Source: Gammaproteobacteria bacterium
Lineage (GTDB): Bacteria; Pseudomonadota; Gammaproteobacteria; Granulosicoccales; Granulosicoccaceae
DNA length: 5,995 nt
Assembly: GCA_003511825.1 (NCBI GenBank)
Contig: DOIU01000221.1
Coordinates: forward strand, 1 to 5,995
Direction of reading: 5' to 3'
The notes below the pieces were generated by a model. That model was not told where the DNA came from. It did no database searches and was given only the letters and a program-made list of their open reading frames with translations. The translations under genes were made by a program, and so were the position numbers. Numbering within the stretch: the stretch's first letter is position 1; the number at the start of each line of letters is the position of its first letter. Below, piece after piece: positions 1 to 5,498 of the stretch.

Positions 1-220
1 CGCTATAATGATACAAAAATGTATATATACAATAGTGTATAAAATAGCGTTTGGCAATGTGTGCAAGTGATGCGTGGGGCAGGCTATGAACGGTTTAACA
101 ATCTGTGTGTATTGCGGTGGAGGTGCGTCTGGACAGACACTGCTGTGACGTCATGGCGGGTTGGAATTTTCGTAGCGCCATGCTAATGACAACGAGAGTA
201 CCGCTTCGGGTTCTGTGAAC
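1..220. other. Non-coding region, no convincing gene
   Basis: No open reading frame here has both a plausible ribosome binding site and recognisable content. The first 49 bases are strikingly AT-rich, bounded by a CGCTAT (1-6) / ATAGCG (44-49) inverted repeat, and contain the tandem operator-like repeats listed separately. The rest is of ordinary composition and holds only small symmetries: GTCTG-GA-CAGAC at 127-138, the 8-bp palindrome TGACGTCA at 146-153, and CATGGCG (152-158) paired with CGCCATG (176-182) across a 17-base loop. The stretch is downstream of the propeller lipoprotein gene, so it is probably the shared spacer between that operon and a gene beyond the left edge. Confidence 0.5.
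11..40. promoter_or_regulatory. Tandem ATACA-N4-TGTAT operator-like repeats
   Basis: Two inverted repeats of identical design, ATACA-AAAA-TGTAT at 11-24 and ATACA-ATAG-TGTAT at 27-40, are separated by two bases, giving a 16-base period. Their inner halves also combine into the 12-bp palindrome TGTATATATACA at 20-31. This is the architecture expected for cooperative binding of two dimers of a TetR- or GntR-like repressor. A TATAAT hexamer lies at 4-9 on the plus strand, and a weak leftward promoter (TTGTAT at 32-27, CATTAT at 10-5, 16-base spacing) would be covered by the repeats. The symmetry is seen directly; the operator role and the direction of the regulated gene are inference. Confidence 0.35.
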
Positions 221-259
221 GCTGAGCCTAAACGCCTGCGCGACAGGCGTTTAGGCAGC
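221..259 (-). terminator. Strong hairpin after the lipoprotein gene, probable terminator without U-tract
   Basis: GCCTAAACGCCTG at 226-238 and CAGGCGTTTAGGC at 244-256 are perfect reverse complements (13 bp) around a 5-base loop. The stem can be extended by GCT/AGC (221-223 with 257-259) across a two-base bulge. It begins 11 to 14 bases past the stop codon of the minus-strand propeller lipoprotein gene, the usual place for a transcript end. No run of U follows the stem on the minus strand, so it may instead be a 3' stabilising hairpin or act together with Rho. Confidence 0.6.
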
Positions 260-270
260 TGGTACAACGC

Positions 271-1476
271 TTAATAATTCAATAAAAAGACCGGTGCGCC
301 AACGGTGGTGATATGCGGCTGTTGGTCGCCAGTATCGGTTCCAGAAGCGGGGTCGTAGCGGTACAGGCCGGTACCGTTGTCCGTCAACATGCCAAACACA
401 ATCTGATCATCGTATTTGACTACCCCGGCTGACCAGGGAACGGTGACCGGCATATCGAGTTGGGTGGCGGTTTGATTGCGCAGGTCCAGTCGGTAGGGCA
501 TGTTGGTCTTGTCCGTGGCGAAGTTCGGCGGATTACTGCTCAGGCCGGGAATGACCAGGGTGCCGTAGGCCATGCCATCACCCGCGTAAATATTGCGGTA
601 GAAATACGAGGCGGCGTTGCCGGGCACCGCGATATCCGCGATCGAGAAAAAGTAATCCGGGTCAAAATCGGTGGCGCCGTTTTTTATTCTCAGTACGCCG
701 GCAGGCGGCAGGTCAGAATACAGGCCGTACCCGGCGGCATGGGTCACGTAGATATCGCCGATTTCATCCAAGATCAGGCCAGGGTTGGCTTCGATCAGGC
801 CGCTGCTGCAGGTTCGGTCATCCTGAATGTGTTTTTCAACCATGTCGGTGGCGACATCGATAATCAAGAGGCTGGCGCCGGCGGTACACCGCCAGGTTAA
901 CAGGCTGTCTATCTGCCCCAGTGCCAGATACAGTTTGCCATCACGAATTACACCGCTGGACGGTTCCGGGCTGATATCGCCTTCGCCCAACGCATAAGGG
1001 GAAAGGTCGATACGGTTGCTGATACTCAGGTCATTCGGGTCGACGACAAGCAGCTCGCCGGTGGCGGTCAACGTGACGTAGGCCTTGCTGTCACTGGCAA
1101 AGATGATTGATCCCGGCACGGTTTGTTCGCCGGTTACCGTTTCCGCCTCTTTCTGAAAGGTCGTGCCGTCGTGTGAGTATTTAACGATGTTGTCGTTCTC
1201 GCTGGACCCGGTGGTATAGATAAACTCGTTATGGGTGAAAACACCCATGTACGGGTTAATTTCCACACCATTGGCGTTGGTGACGGCGGTGTCATTCTGA
1301 CCATCCACCGCCACGATAAATGCGGTGGTGTCATCGATTCTGGACGAGATCATCAAATCGGCTCCGGATGTGGTTCCAGGGTTGTCATCGGGGCTATTGT
1401 CACTGCTGCTACAGGCAGCCAGTAAAGAACAAGTGGAAAAAACCGTAAAAGAAAGCTTCAATAAACGGGGGTTCAA
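271..1476 (-). CDS. YncE/DUF4374-like beta-propeller lipoprotein, partner of the TonB receptor
   Basis: The 401-residue product starts with a lipoprotein signal peptide: basic N-terminus, hydrophobic stretch to residue 20 and lipobox LAAC with the modified cysteine at 22. Serine at +2 predicts retention in the outer membrane. A Ser/Asp/Gly/Thr-rich linker (about 23-40) leads into a domain of repeated short strands with phrases such as LLVVDPNDL (142-150), GKLYLALGQ (180-188), DIYVTHA (241-247) and LYRYDPASG (371-379), typical of a beta-propeller. Cys197 and Cys223 could form a disulfide. I chose the TTG start because AGGAG lies 8 bases upstream and the next methionine (42) would delete the signal peptide. 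The gene follows the receptor by 48 bases and is surely co-transcribed. E. coli YncE, a Fur-controlled periplasmic propeller encoded next to the TonB receptor gene yncD, and DUF4374 lipoproteins beside Bacteroidota receptors are the closest analogies I know. The ligand and exact function are unknown; the family assignment is by pattern only. Confidence 0.85.
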   Translation of the reverse strand: MNPRLLKLSFTVFSTCSLLAACSSSDNSPDDNPGTTSGADLMISSRIDDTTAFIVAVDGQNDTAVTNANGVEINPYMGVFTHNEFIYTTGSSENDNIVKYSHDGTTFQKEAETVTGEQTVPGSIIFASDSKAYVTLTATGELLVVDPNDLSISNRIDLSPYALGEGDISPEPSSGVIRDGKLYLALGQIDSLLTWRCTAGASLLIIDVATDMVEKHIQDDRTCSSGLIEANPGLILDEIGDIYVTHAAGYGLYSDLPPAGVLRIKNGATDFDPDYFFSIADIAVPGNAASYFYRNIYAGDGMAYGTLVIPGLSSNPPNFATDKTNMPYRLDLRNQTATQLDMPVTVPWSAGVVKYDDQIVFGMLTDNGTGLYRYDPASGTDTGDQQPHITTVGAPVFLLNY

Positions 1477-1484
1477 TGTCGGGG

Positions 1485-1489
1485 CTCCT
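1485..1489 (-). promoter_or_regulatory. Ribosome binding site fixing a TTG start
   Basis: AGGAG on the minus strand with an 8-base spacer to the TTG at 1476-1474. It decides the start of the propeller lipoprotein, since there is no ATG or GTG that would retain the signal peptide. Confidence 0.75.
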
Positions 1490-1524
1490 GTTTTTTATTG
1501 AATTCGATCGTGATTGTGCGTTGT

Positions 1525-3660
1525 TTATCGCGCGGGTTGACTGAACCAGGTGTAGCGCAGGTTCAAGTGCCAGCTTCTGCCGGGCAGTGGATGATTAAAC
1601 ACGTCGGTGATGTCTTCATCGGTGAGGTTTCTCACCTCAAAACCAATAATGACCTGATCATCTTGAAACGAGTATTCGAAACCCGCCGTATGCGTCGTCT
1701 GGGCCTCGATTCGGCGATTCTGCAGACGGCTGAATTCCCAACCATAGAAGTATTCATCCATCCAGCTGGTTTCCCAGAAATACTTCATCATGGCATCGGC
1801 CCTGAACAGGCCGTAGGTCTTGTATTCAACACCGATGTTGGCGAACTGTTTGGGCACATTGGGTACATTGAGGCCATAGGTGGGGTTGGGCGTGGCGTTT
1901 GTCCCGGTCAGAATTTTTTGTTCGTCCTTGAGTTCCTGCTTGGTGTAATTGGCGTAGGCGTACCAGGCATCATTGATATCGGCCTTGATTTCAAACTCAA
2001 AGCCATCGACGCTGATTTCCCCAAGGTTTTGGTATCGTGCGCTCTGGCTGGCGGGCACCAGCTTGATCATATTCTGCAGATCGCGATGAAAATACGTGGC
2101 CTCGGCCTTCAGCCAGGGCATGCCATGAAAACCGAAGCTGTCAAACAACACGCCGAGATTCAGATTGCGGCCTTCTTCCGGCAGCAGCCCTGCGGAGGTA
2201 CTGATGGTGGAGCCGTTGCCGAATATTTCATCATTGTCCGGCAGGCGGAAGGCGTGCTCATAGGAGGCCTTCAGGTAGAGATCTTTGCGCGGAGAGTACC
2301 GGATCGACGCGTACCAGCCGACCTCGCTGCCGCTGACGTTTGCCTGTTCGGGCGTGCCGCCCAGTGCACGCTCCTGGGGGGTGATTTCATAATCATAGTC
2401 GTAGTGTTTTACACCGATATCATTGACGATCTGGCCCTCAACAAAAGACGATTCATAACTCACTGTGGAGACGGTGTTGCGGCGTTCGGACGGAAAGGCA
2501 CCGATTTCATAGCCTAGCTCGGCGCTTGCCAGCGGATCATGGGGCTTGTATTCAGAGAATTGGGAATACAAGTGATAATTTAGGGCGTGGTTACCGTTAA
2601 AGCGGTAATGCGCATTGAGGTCGTGGCGCATTTCATTCAGCTGATCATCAGAATCATGCGGAATACCGCTGACTTCTCCACCCGCACCCGGGCAGGGCCG
2701 GGCAGACCCATCGAAGTTAAAACACTCACTGGCCTTGTCAATGAAGTTCAGGGTGAGTTCGGGGCGCAGGAAGTGATATTCCACGTCCAGCCCATCCAAT
2801 AGAAACTGATCTTTTTCGTAAACCAGCAACAGCAGATCAACCTCGCTTTGATACTTCGCCTGTTGAATATTGGTTTGAATGCCCTGCAGCTCTTTTTCCG
2901 ATGCGTAGCGGACCAGTTCAAAGCCGATTTTGTCGAACCAGGGGCGATCTTCGAGTTTTCCGCCTATGGCCAGCGCAAACGAATCAAACGCATCGTGATC
3001 GCGCCTGATTTTCAAGCCGTCCACGTAGGGCGAATTCATCACATAGTCGTTGGCAGCCTGGTTGTAGAAACCGCCAATACCCACTTCTGCTTTATGCTCA
3101 TCCCAATATTTGGTCAGGACACCCGTGGCCCGTTGTGTATCAAAGGAACCCTGGGAAAGATTCAGATCCACCCAGCTGCCGTGGAATTCGCGAATGACGA
3201 CATTGATGGCACCGCCGAGCGCATCGCCGCCAAATCTGCCCGGCACCACACCCTTGTAAATTTCGATGCGCTCGATTAACTGGATGGGCAAATCGTTAAT
3301 GCCGAACGTGCCGTCCGGTGAATTCAGCGGGATGCCATCGATAAAAATCTTGACCCGCTTGCCTTCCAGACCGTGAATGGCGATGGTGGAGCGGCTGCCG
3401 AGCCCACCTTCCTGCGCCAGCCGCACGCCGGCAACGCGCTTGAGAATCTCGTTGAGGCTGATATTGCGGCCGTGAAAATGCTCTGCCTCGATCACCGAGA
3501 CGGCCATGGGGGTATGGGCCAGATCGCGCGCCTCACTCTCGTCTTCAACCGTAATGGCCCCAATGTCGTCCTTTTCTTCGATGCTTTTTCCATCTTGAGG
3601 TTGCGCCATACTCTGCAAACTGGTTAAGACCAGTACCAGGAAGACCATTCGACGTCGCAC
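1525..3660 (-). CDS. TonB-dependent outer-membrane receptor, probably ferric siderophore uptake
   Basis: The 711-residue product is the usual length for the family. It has a Sec signal peptide (residues 1-19, cleavage likely after SMA), a TonB-box-like GAITVED at 34-40, and a plug domain at about 48-158 with family phrases: LNEILKRVAGVR (69-80), IHGLEGKRVKIFIDGIPL (95-112), IERIEIYKGVVPGRFGGDALGGAINV (129-154). The rest is an amphipathic beta-barrel, with AFRLPDNDEIFGNG near 470-484 and EVRNLTDEDI near 675-684. Cys313 and Cys323 probably close a disulfide in an extracellular loop. There is no N-terminal signalling domain, so regulation is not of the FecA/sigma-factor kind. The barrel ends in YTWF followed by five extra residues, SQPAR, whereas most relatives end on the aromatic residue. 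GTG is the chosen start because AGGAG sits 10 bases upstream; an in-frame ATG at codon 5 is 22 bases from it. The upstream Fur box and the divergent PchR-like regulator point to ferric siderophore transport; the ligand cannot be named. Confidence 0.95.
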   Translation of the reverse strand: MRRRMVFLVLVLTSLQSMAQPQDGKSIEEKDDIGAITVEDESEARDLAHTPMAVSVIEAEHFHGRNISLNEILKRVAGVRLAQEGGLGSRSTIAIHGLEGKRVKIFIDGIPLNSPDGTFGINDLPIQLIERIEIYKGVVPGRFGGDALGGAINVVIREFHGSWVDLNLSQGSFDTQRATGVLTKYWDEHKAEVGIGGFYNQAANDYVMNSPYVDGLKIRRDHDAFDSFALAIGGKLEDRPWFDKIGFELVRYASEKELQGIQTNIQQAKYQSEVDLLLLVYEKDQFLLDGLDVEYHFLRPELTLNFIDKASECFNFDGSARPCPGAGGEVSGIPHDSDDQLNEMRHDLNAHYRFNGNHALNYHLYSQFSEYKPHDPLASAELGYEIGAFPSERRNTVSTVSYESSFVEGQIVNDIGVKHYDYDYEITPQERALGGTPEQANVSGSEVGWYASIRYSPRKDLYLKASYEHAFRLPDNDEIFGNGSTISTSAGLLPEEGRNLNLGVLFDSFGFHGMPWLKAEATYFHRDLQNMIKLVPASQSARYQNLGEISVDGFEFEIKADINDAWYAYANYTKQELKDEQKILTGTNATPNPTYGLNVPNVPKQFANIGVEYKTYGLFRADAMMKYFWETSWMDEYFYGWEFSRLQNRRIEAQTTHTAGFEYSFQDDQVIIGFEVRNLTDEDITDVFNHPLPGRSWHLNLRYTWFSQPAR

Positions 3661-3670
3661 GGATTTTTGA

Positions 3671-3675
3671 CTCCT
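3671..3675 (-). promoter_or_regulatory. Ribosome binding site fixing a GTG start
   Basis: AGGAG on the minus strand, 10 bases before the GTG at 3660-3658 and 22 bases before the alternative in-frame ATG at 3648-3646. The spacing favours GTG, giving an MRRRM N-terminus with more positive charge ahead of the hydrophobic signal segment. Confidence 0.65.
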
Positions 3676-3697
3676 AGGATGGTTGTTTTACGGGGGC

Positions 3698-3716
3698 AAT
3701 GAGTGTCATGATCAAT
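3698..3716. promoter_or_regulatory. Second, degenerate Fur-box-like site
   Basis: AATGAGTGTCATGATCAAT matches 14 of 19 positions of the Fur-type sequence AATGAGAATCATTCTCATT and is offset by 16 bases from the stronger site, overlapping it by three bases. Such extended arrays are common at Fur promoters. It lies closer to the receptor start codon than the main box. Alone it would be unconvincing. Confidence 0.4.
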
Positions 3717-3732
3717 GCGAATCATTCGCATT
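3714..3732. promoter_or_regulatory. Fur box in the receptor/araC divergent promoter
   Basis: AATGCGAATCATTCGCATT is a perfect 9-1-9 palindrome. It differs at one symmetric base pair (two positions) from AATGAGAATCATTCTCATT, a well-known gammaproteobacterial Fur-box form, and fits the 7-1-7 core TGATAATnATTATCA at 10 of 14 positions. It is centred 63 bases upstream of the receptor start codon and 88 bases upstream of the araC start codon, and it overlaps the expected -35 position of the araC promoter. Iron-dependent repression of both directions is the natural reading. Confidence 0.8.
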
Positions 3733-3738
3733 AATTTG

Positions 3739-3744
3739 TATAAT
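3739..3744 (+). promoter_or_regulatory. Probable -10 box of the araC-type regulator promoter
   Basis: A consensus TATAAT hexamer would give a transcript starting near 3751 with a leader of about 60 bases before the regulator. No good -35 hexamer is visible 16-18 bases upstream; that position (about 3716-3721) lies inside the Fur palindrome, so the promoter may be weak or activator-assisted. On the minus strand the same bases read TATACA, but I could not find a convincing promoter for the receptor direction, which fits dependence on an activator. Confidence 0.5.
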
Positions 3745-3810
3745 TTAAGTCAGTAAGCGGGTAGCGCTTTAGGCGTATCAGAAGTTTTCCTATGCCAAAA
3801 GGAAGAGATC

Positions 3811-4851
3811 ATGGCGTACAAGATCAAGACGACAGACATCGTGGAAGCGGTCCACGAGCAGGCAAGTACTTACCACAATGCCGTGCACGAGATGCACAAC
3901 CGACCTGAATCCTCGGCTGAACTGGTTCAGTCACCAATCCCGATGCGTTTTGGTGAGGGGCGTCTTGAGATGAGAAAATTCGCGGATACGACGCTGTCGA
4001 CCAAGCTCGTGCGCCTGAACCGTGATGTGCAACTGACCGAGACGCTGCTGGATTCCGGTGTTTTTGTCAGTATTAATCTCGGGGCGGAGCTACCGTCCAG
4101 CGGAAGCGGTGAGGATTTCAGCGTCGACTCAAACATCTTGTCGCTGGGTTACAGCCGGGCAGATGAACAATGTGAGGCGAAACTTGCCAAGGACGCACGG
4201 GTGCATTCCCTGTCTTTCTTTTTCTCTGAGCAGCATGCCAGCCAGTATTTCGAAGCACTGGATCGCCCGGAACTGATCCAAACGATGAACGATGCCGATC
4301 ATACGCAAATCTTTCGCCGCACCGGGATCGCTGCGCGACACCATCACTTGCTGGCAAGATTATTGGACAATCCTTATCGCGGCGCGCTGGAGAAGTTGTA
4401 TTTTGAGAGCCTCGCCGGAGAACTGCTGGTCACCTCACTGGAATCGCTGTGCGGCGAGCAAACCACGGCTCCGGCCAGGCTGAGCGAACGCGATCGGGAA
4501 TTGATCTTCCTCGCGCGGAAATTGCTGCTGCAAGACATGCAGAATCCGCCGACCATCGCCAGTCTGGCGAAACAGGTCGGGCTGAATGAAGATAAGCTGA
4601 AGCGAGGCTTCAGGAGTGAATTCAACACCACCGTCTTCAAAACGCTGACCGACTACCGCATGCGCCAAGCCGCTGAGATGGTCAAGCGGCGCGACCTGAG
4701 CATCAGTGAAATCGCTCACGAAACCGGCTATGGCTGCGTCAGCAAGTTTATCCTTGCCTTCAAAAAAACCTATGGCACGACGCCCGGCACGATGCGCAAG
4801 GACATTCACTACTCGCTGCCTGCGCCGAAAGCGTTTCCGTCCAAAGAGTAG
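3811..4851 (+). CDS. AraC-family transcriptional regulator, PchR/YbtA-like
   Basis: This 346-residue cytoplasmic protein has a C-terminal AraC DNA-binding domain at about 228-330. The first helix-turn-helix is TIASLAKQVGLNEDKLKRGF (248-267) and the second spans ISEIAHETGYGCVSKFILAFKKTYGTTPGTMRK (298-330). The phrase VGLNEDKLKRGF followed by TTVF and DYRMRQAAEM is the hallmark of the PchR/YbtA group, which activates siderophore receptor and biosynthesis genes when it senses the imported ferric siderophore. The N-terminal part (about 45-215) would be the ligand-sensing domain. The protein is about 50 residues longer than PchR (296 residues), mostly at the N-terminus, where a polar, His/Glu-rich segment (residues 1-40) precedes the conserved part. 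ATG at 3811 has AGGA seven bases upstream. It is transcribed away from the receptor operon with the Fur box between them, so it is most likely that operon's ligand-responsive activator and itself iron-repressed. Family assignment is firm; the effector is unknown. Confidence 0.93.
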   Translation: MAYKIKTTDIVEAVHEQASTYHNAVHEMHNRPESSAELVQSPIPMRFGEGRLEMRKFADTTLSTKLVRLNRDVQLTETLLDSGVFVSINLGAELPSSGSGEDFSVDSNILSLGYSRADEQCEAKLAKDARVHSLSFFFSEQHASQYFEALDRPELIQTMNDADHTQIFRRTGIAARHHHLLARLLDNPYRGALEKLYFESLAGELLVTSLESLCGEQTTAPARLSERDRELIFLARKLLLQDMQNPPTIASLAKQVGLNEDKLKRGFRSEFNTTVFKTLTDYRMRQAAEMVKRRDLSISEIAHETGYGCVSKFILAFKKTYGTTPGTMRKDIHYSLPAPKAFPSKE

Positions 4852-4859
4852 TTCAGAAC

Positions 4860-4898
4860 GAGGGCGCCTGACTTTTCTGTGTCTGGCGCGCCTCTTTT
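4860..4898 (+). terminator. Intrinsic terminator of the araC-type gene
   Basis: Eight bases after the regulator's stop codon, GAGGGCGCC (4860-4868) pairs with GGCGC-G-CCTC (4885-4894, one bulged G). Past a T/T mismatch the stem continues with GAC/GTC around the loop TTTTCTGT. The stem is followed directly by TTTT and AT, as expected for Rho-independent termination in the plus direction. No T-run is present in the opposite direction. Confidence 0.8.
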
Positions 4899-4902
4899 AT
4901 CA

Positions 4903-4924
4903 GGTGCTCATCGACTTGAGCACC
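4903..4924 (-). terminator. Perfect 8-bp hairpin between convergent genes
   Basis: GGTGCTCA (4903-4910) and TGAGCACC (4917-4924) form a perfect stem around a 6-base loop. It lies 26 bases past the stop codon of the minus-strand lipoprotein gene. On the minus strand it is followed by TGATAAAAG and lacks a U-tract, so it is only a candidate terminator or transcript-stabilising hairpin for the pstB-side transcript. Confidence 0.45.
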
Positions 4925-4950
4925 GATCGGGTAGGGGGTTTAAGCAGGCT

Positions 4951-5472
4951 TCAAGGCGCCGTGTGGTAACCCGCAAACAGCTGCATCAGCTGGTCGGCGC
5001 TGTCCGTCGCGTAGAAGAGGTTTTCGCCATTGGGGCCGCTGGCCGGTTGGCTTTGGGTGTTTGCCGGTGTCTGGCCTTGGCGCAGTGCGACGATGTCGGC
5101 GTAGTTGCTCAGGACATAGATGTCGTTGTCGCGGCGAAATTCGGCGTAGAGTGCTTTGCCGGGTTTCTTCTTGCCGTCCCAGATGTCGGGGCCGGCGAGG
5201 CCACGGGTTTTGATGCGATCGGCTTCGGCCAGGCCGAAGACCAGGGTTTCGCCTTGGGGGCCGGCGCCGATGCGGGTGATGCGAAAGGCGGTTTCGCCGA
5301 CTCGCAGGTAGTCTTGGAATGTTTTGGCGTCGTAGAACACGTGAATGCGGCCGTCGCGGTGGACTTCAAAGTAGGTGTCGCCCGCAGCGGAGGAGGACGA
5401 ACCGCCGGTCGAGGCGCAGGCGCTCATGAGTAAAGCCACCAGGCAGGCTGCGAGAAAGGAAATGGGTTTCAT
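4951..5472 (-). CDS. Small lipoprotein of unknown function with an internal duplication, downstream of pstB
   Basis: I do not recognise this 173-residue protein. It has a lipoprotein signal: Lys2, a hydrophobic core, and LLMSAC with the lipid-bearing cysteine at 19; alanine at +2 predicts outer-membrane placement. A Gly/Ser linker (23-31) follows. The mature part shows a two-fold repeat at an offset of 75 residues: Y34-x-E36-x-x-R39-D40-x-x-I43-x-V45 matches Y109-x-E111-x-x-R114-D115-x-x-I118-x-V120, and GPQGE-x-L (71-77) followed by A84-D85 matches GPNGE-x-L (146-152) followed by A159-D160. The start is ATG at 5472, with AGGAG seven bases upstream; a frame-open ATG at 5502 overlapping the pstB stop would add ten charged residues before the signal and has no Shine-Dalgarno. 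With this start it follows pstB by 26 bases and is probably co-transcribed. The position suggests, but does not show, a link to phosphate starvation. Confidence 0.85.
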   Translation of the reverse strand: MKPISFLAACLVALLMSACASTGGSSSSAAGDTYFEVHRDGRIHVFYDAKTFQDYLRVGETAFRITRIGAGPQGETLVFGLAEADRIKTRGLAGPDIWDGKKKPGKALYAEFRRDNDIYVLSNYADIVALRQGQTPANTQSQPASGPNGENLFYATDSADQLMQLFAGYHTAP

Positions 5473-5479
5473 GAAGAGT

Positions 5480-5484
5480 CTCCT
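5480..5484 (-). promoter_or_regulatory. Ribosome binding site choosing the lipoprotein start
   Basis: AGGAG on the minus strand with a 7-base spacer to the ATG at 5472-5470. It places the start directly at the signal peptide and argues against the ATG at 5502-5500, which overlaps the pstB stop as ATGA but has no purine-rich site ahead of it. Confidence 0.7.
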
Positions 5485-5498
5485 GTGCTTGTCAGTCG

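Noticed and set aside
86..148. Plus-strand 20-codon open frame (starting MNGLTICVYCGGG) in the left spacer
   Set aside because: It has a GGGG six bases upstream but no coding context, family resemblance or conservation that I can see; a frame this short is expected by chance.
97..181. Minus-strand 28-codon open frame in the left spacer
   Set aside because: No Shine-Dalgarno precedes the ATG at 181-179 and the composition is not protein-like.
276..1504. 13-base inverted repeat AATTCAATAAAAA (276-288) and its complement (1492-1504) flanking the propeller gene
   Set aside because: An AT-rich 13-base match is about what chance gives in a 6-kb window, one copy lies within the coding end, and there is no target-site duplication or transposase to suggest a mobile unit.
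1498..2517. Long plus-strand open frame (339 codons) opposite the TonB receptor
   Set aside because: It lies wholly antisense to a well-supported receptor gene, starts without a ribosome binding site, and its translation shows no domain; it is a shadow of the receptor's codon bias.
3755..3769. AAGCG / CGCTT inverted repeat upstream of the araC-type gene as a regulator binding site
   Set aside because: A five-base dyad is too short to distinguish from chance, and AraC proteins usually bind direct repeats; no second copy is visible.
4879..5433. Plus-strand open frame of 184 codons opposite the small lipoprotein
   Set aside because: The minus-strand frame has a lipobox signal peptide, a good ribosome binding site and an internal protein repeat; the plus frame has low-complexity Ala/Gly/Val content typical of an antisense shadow.
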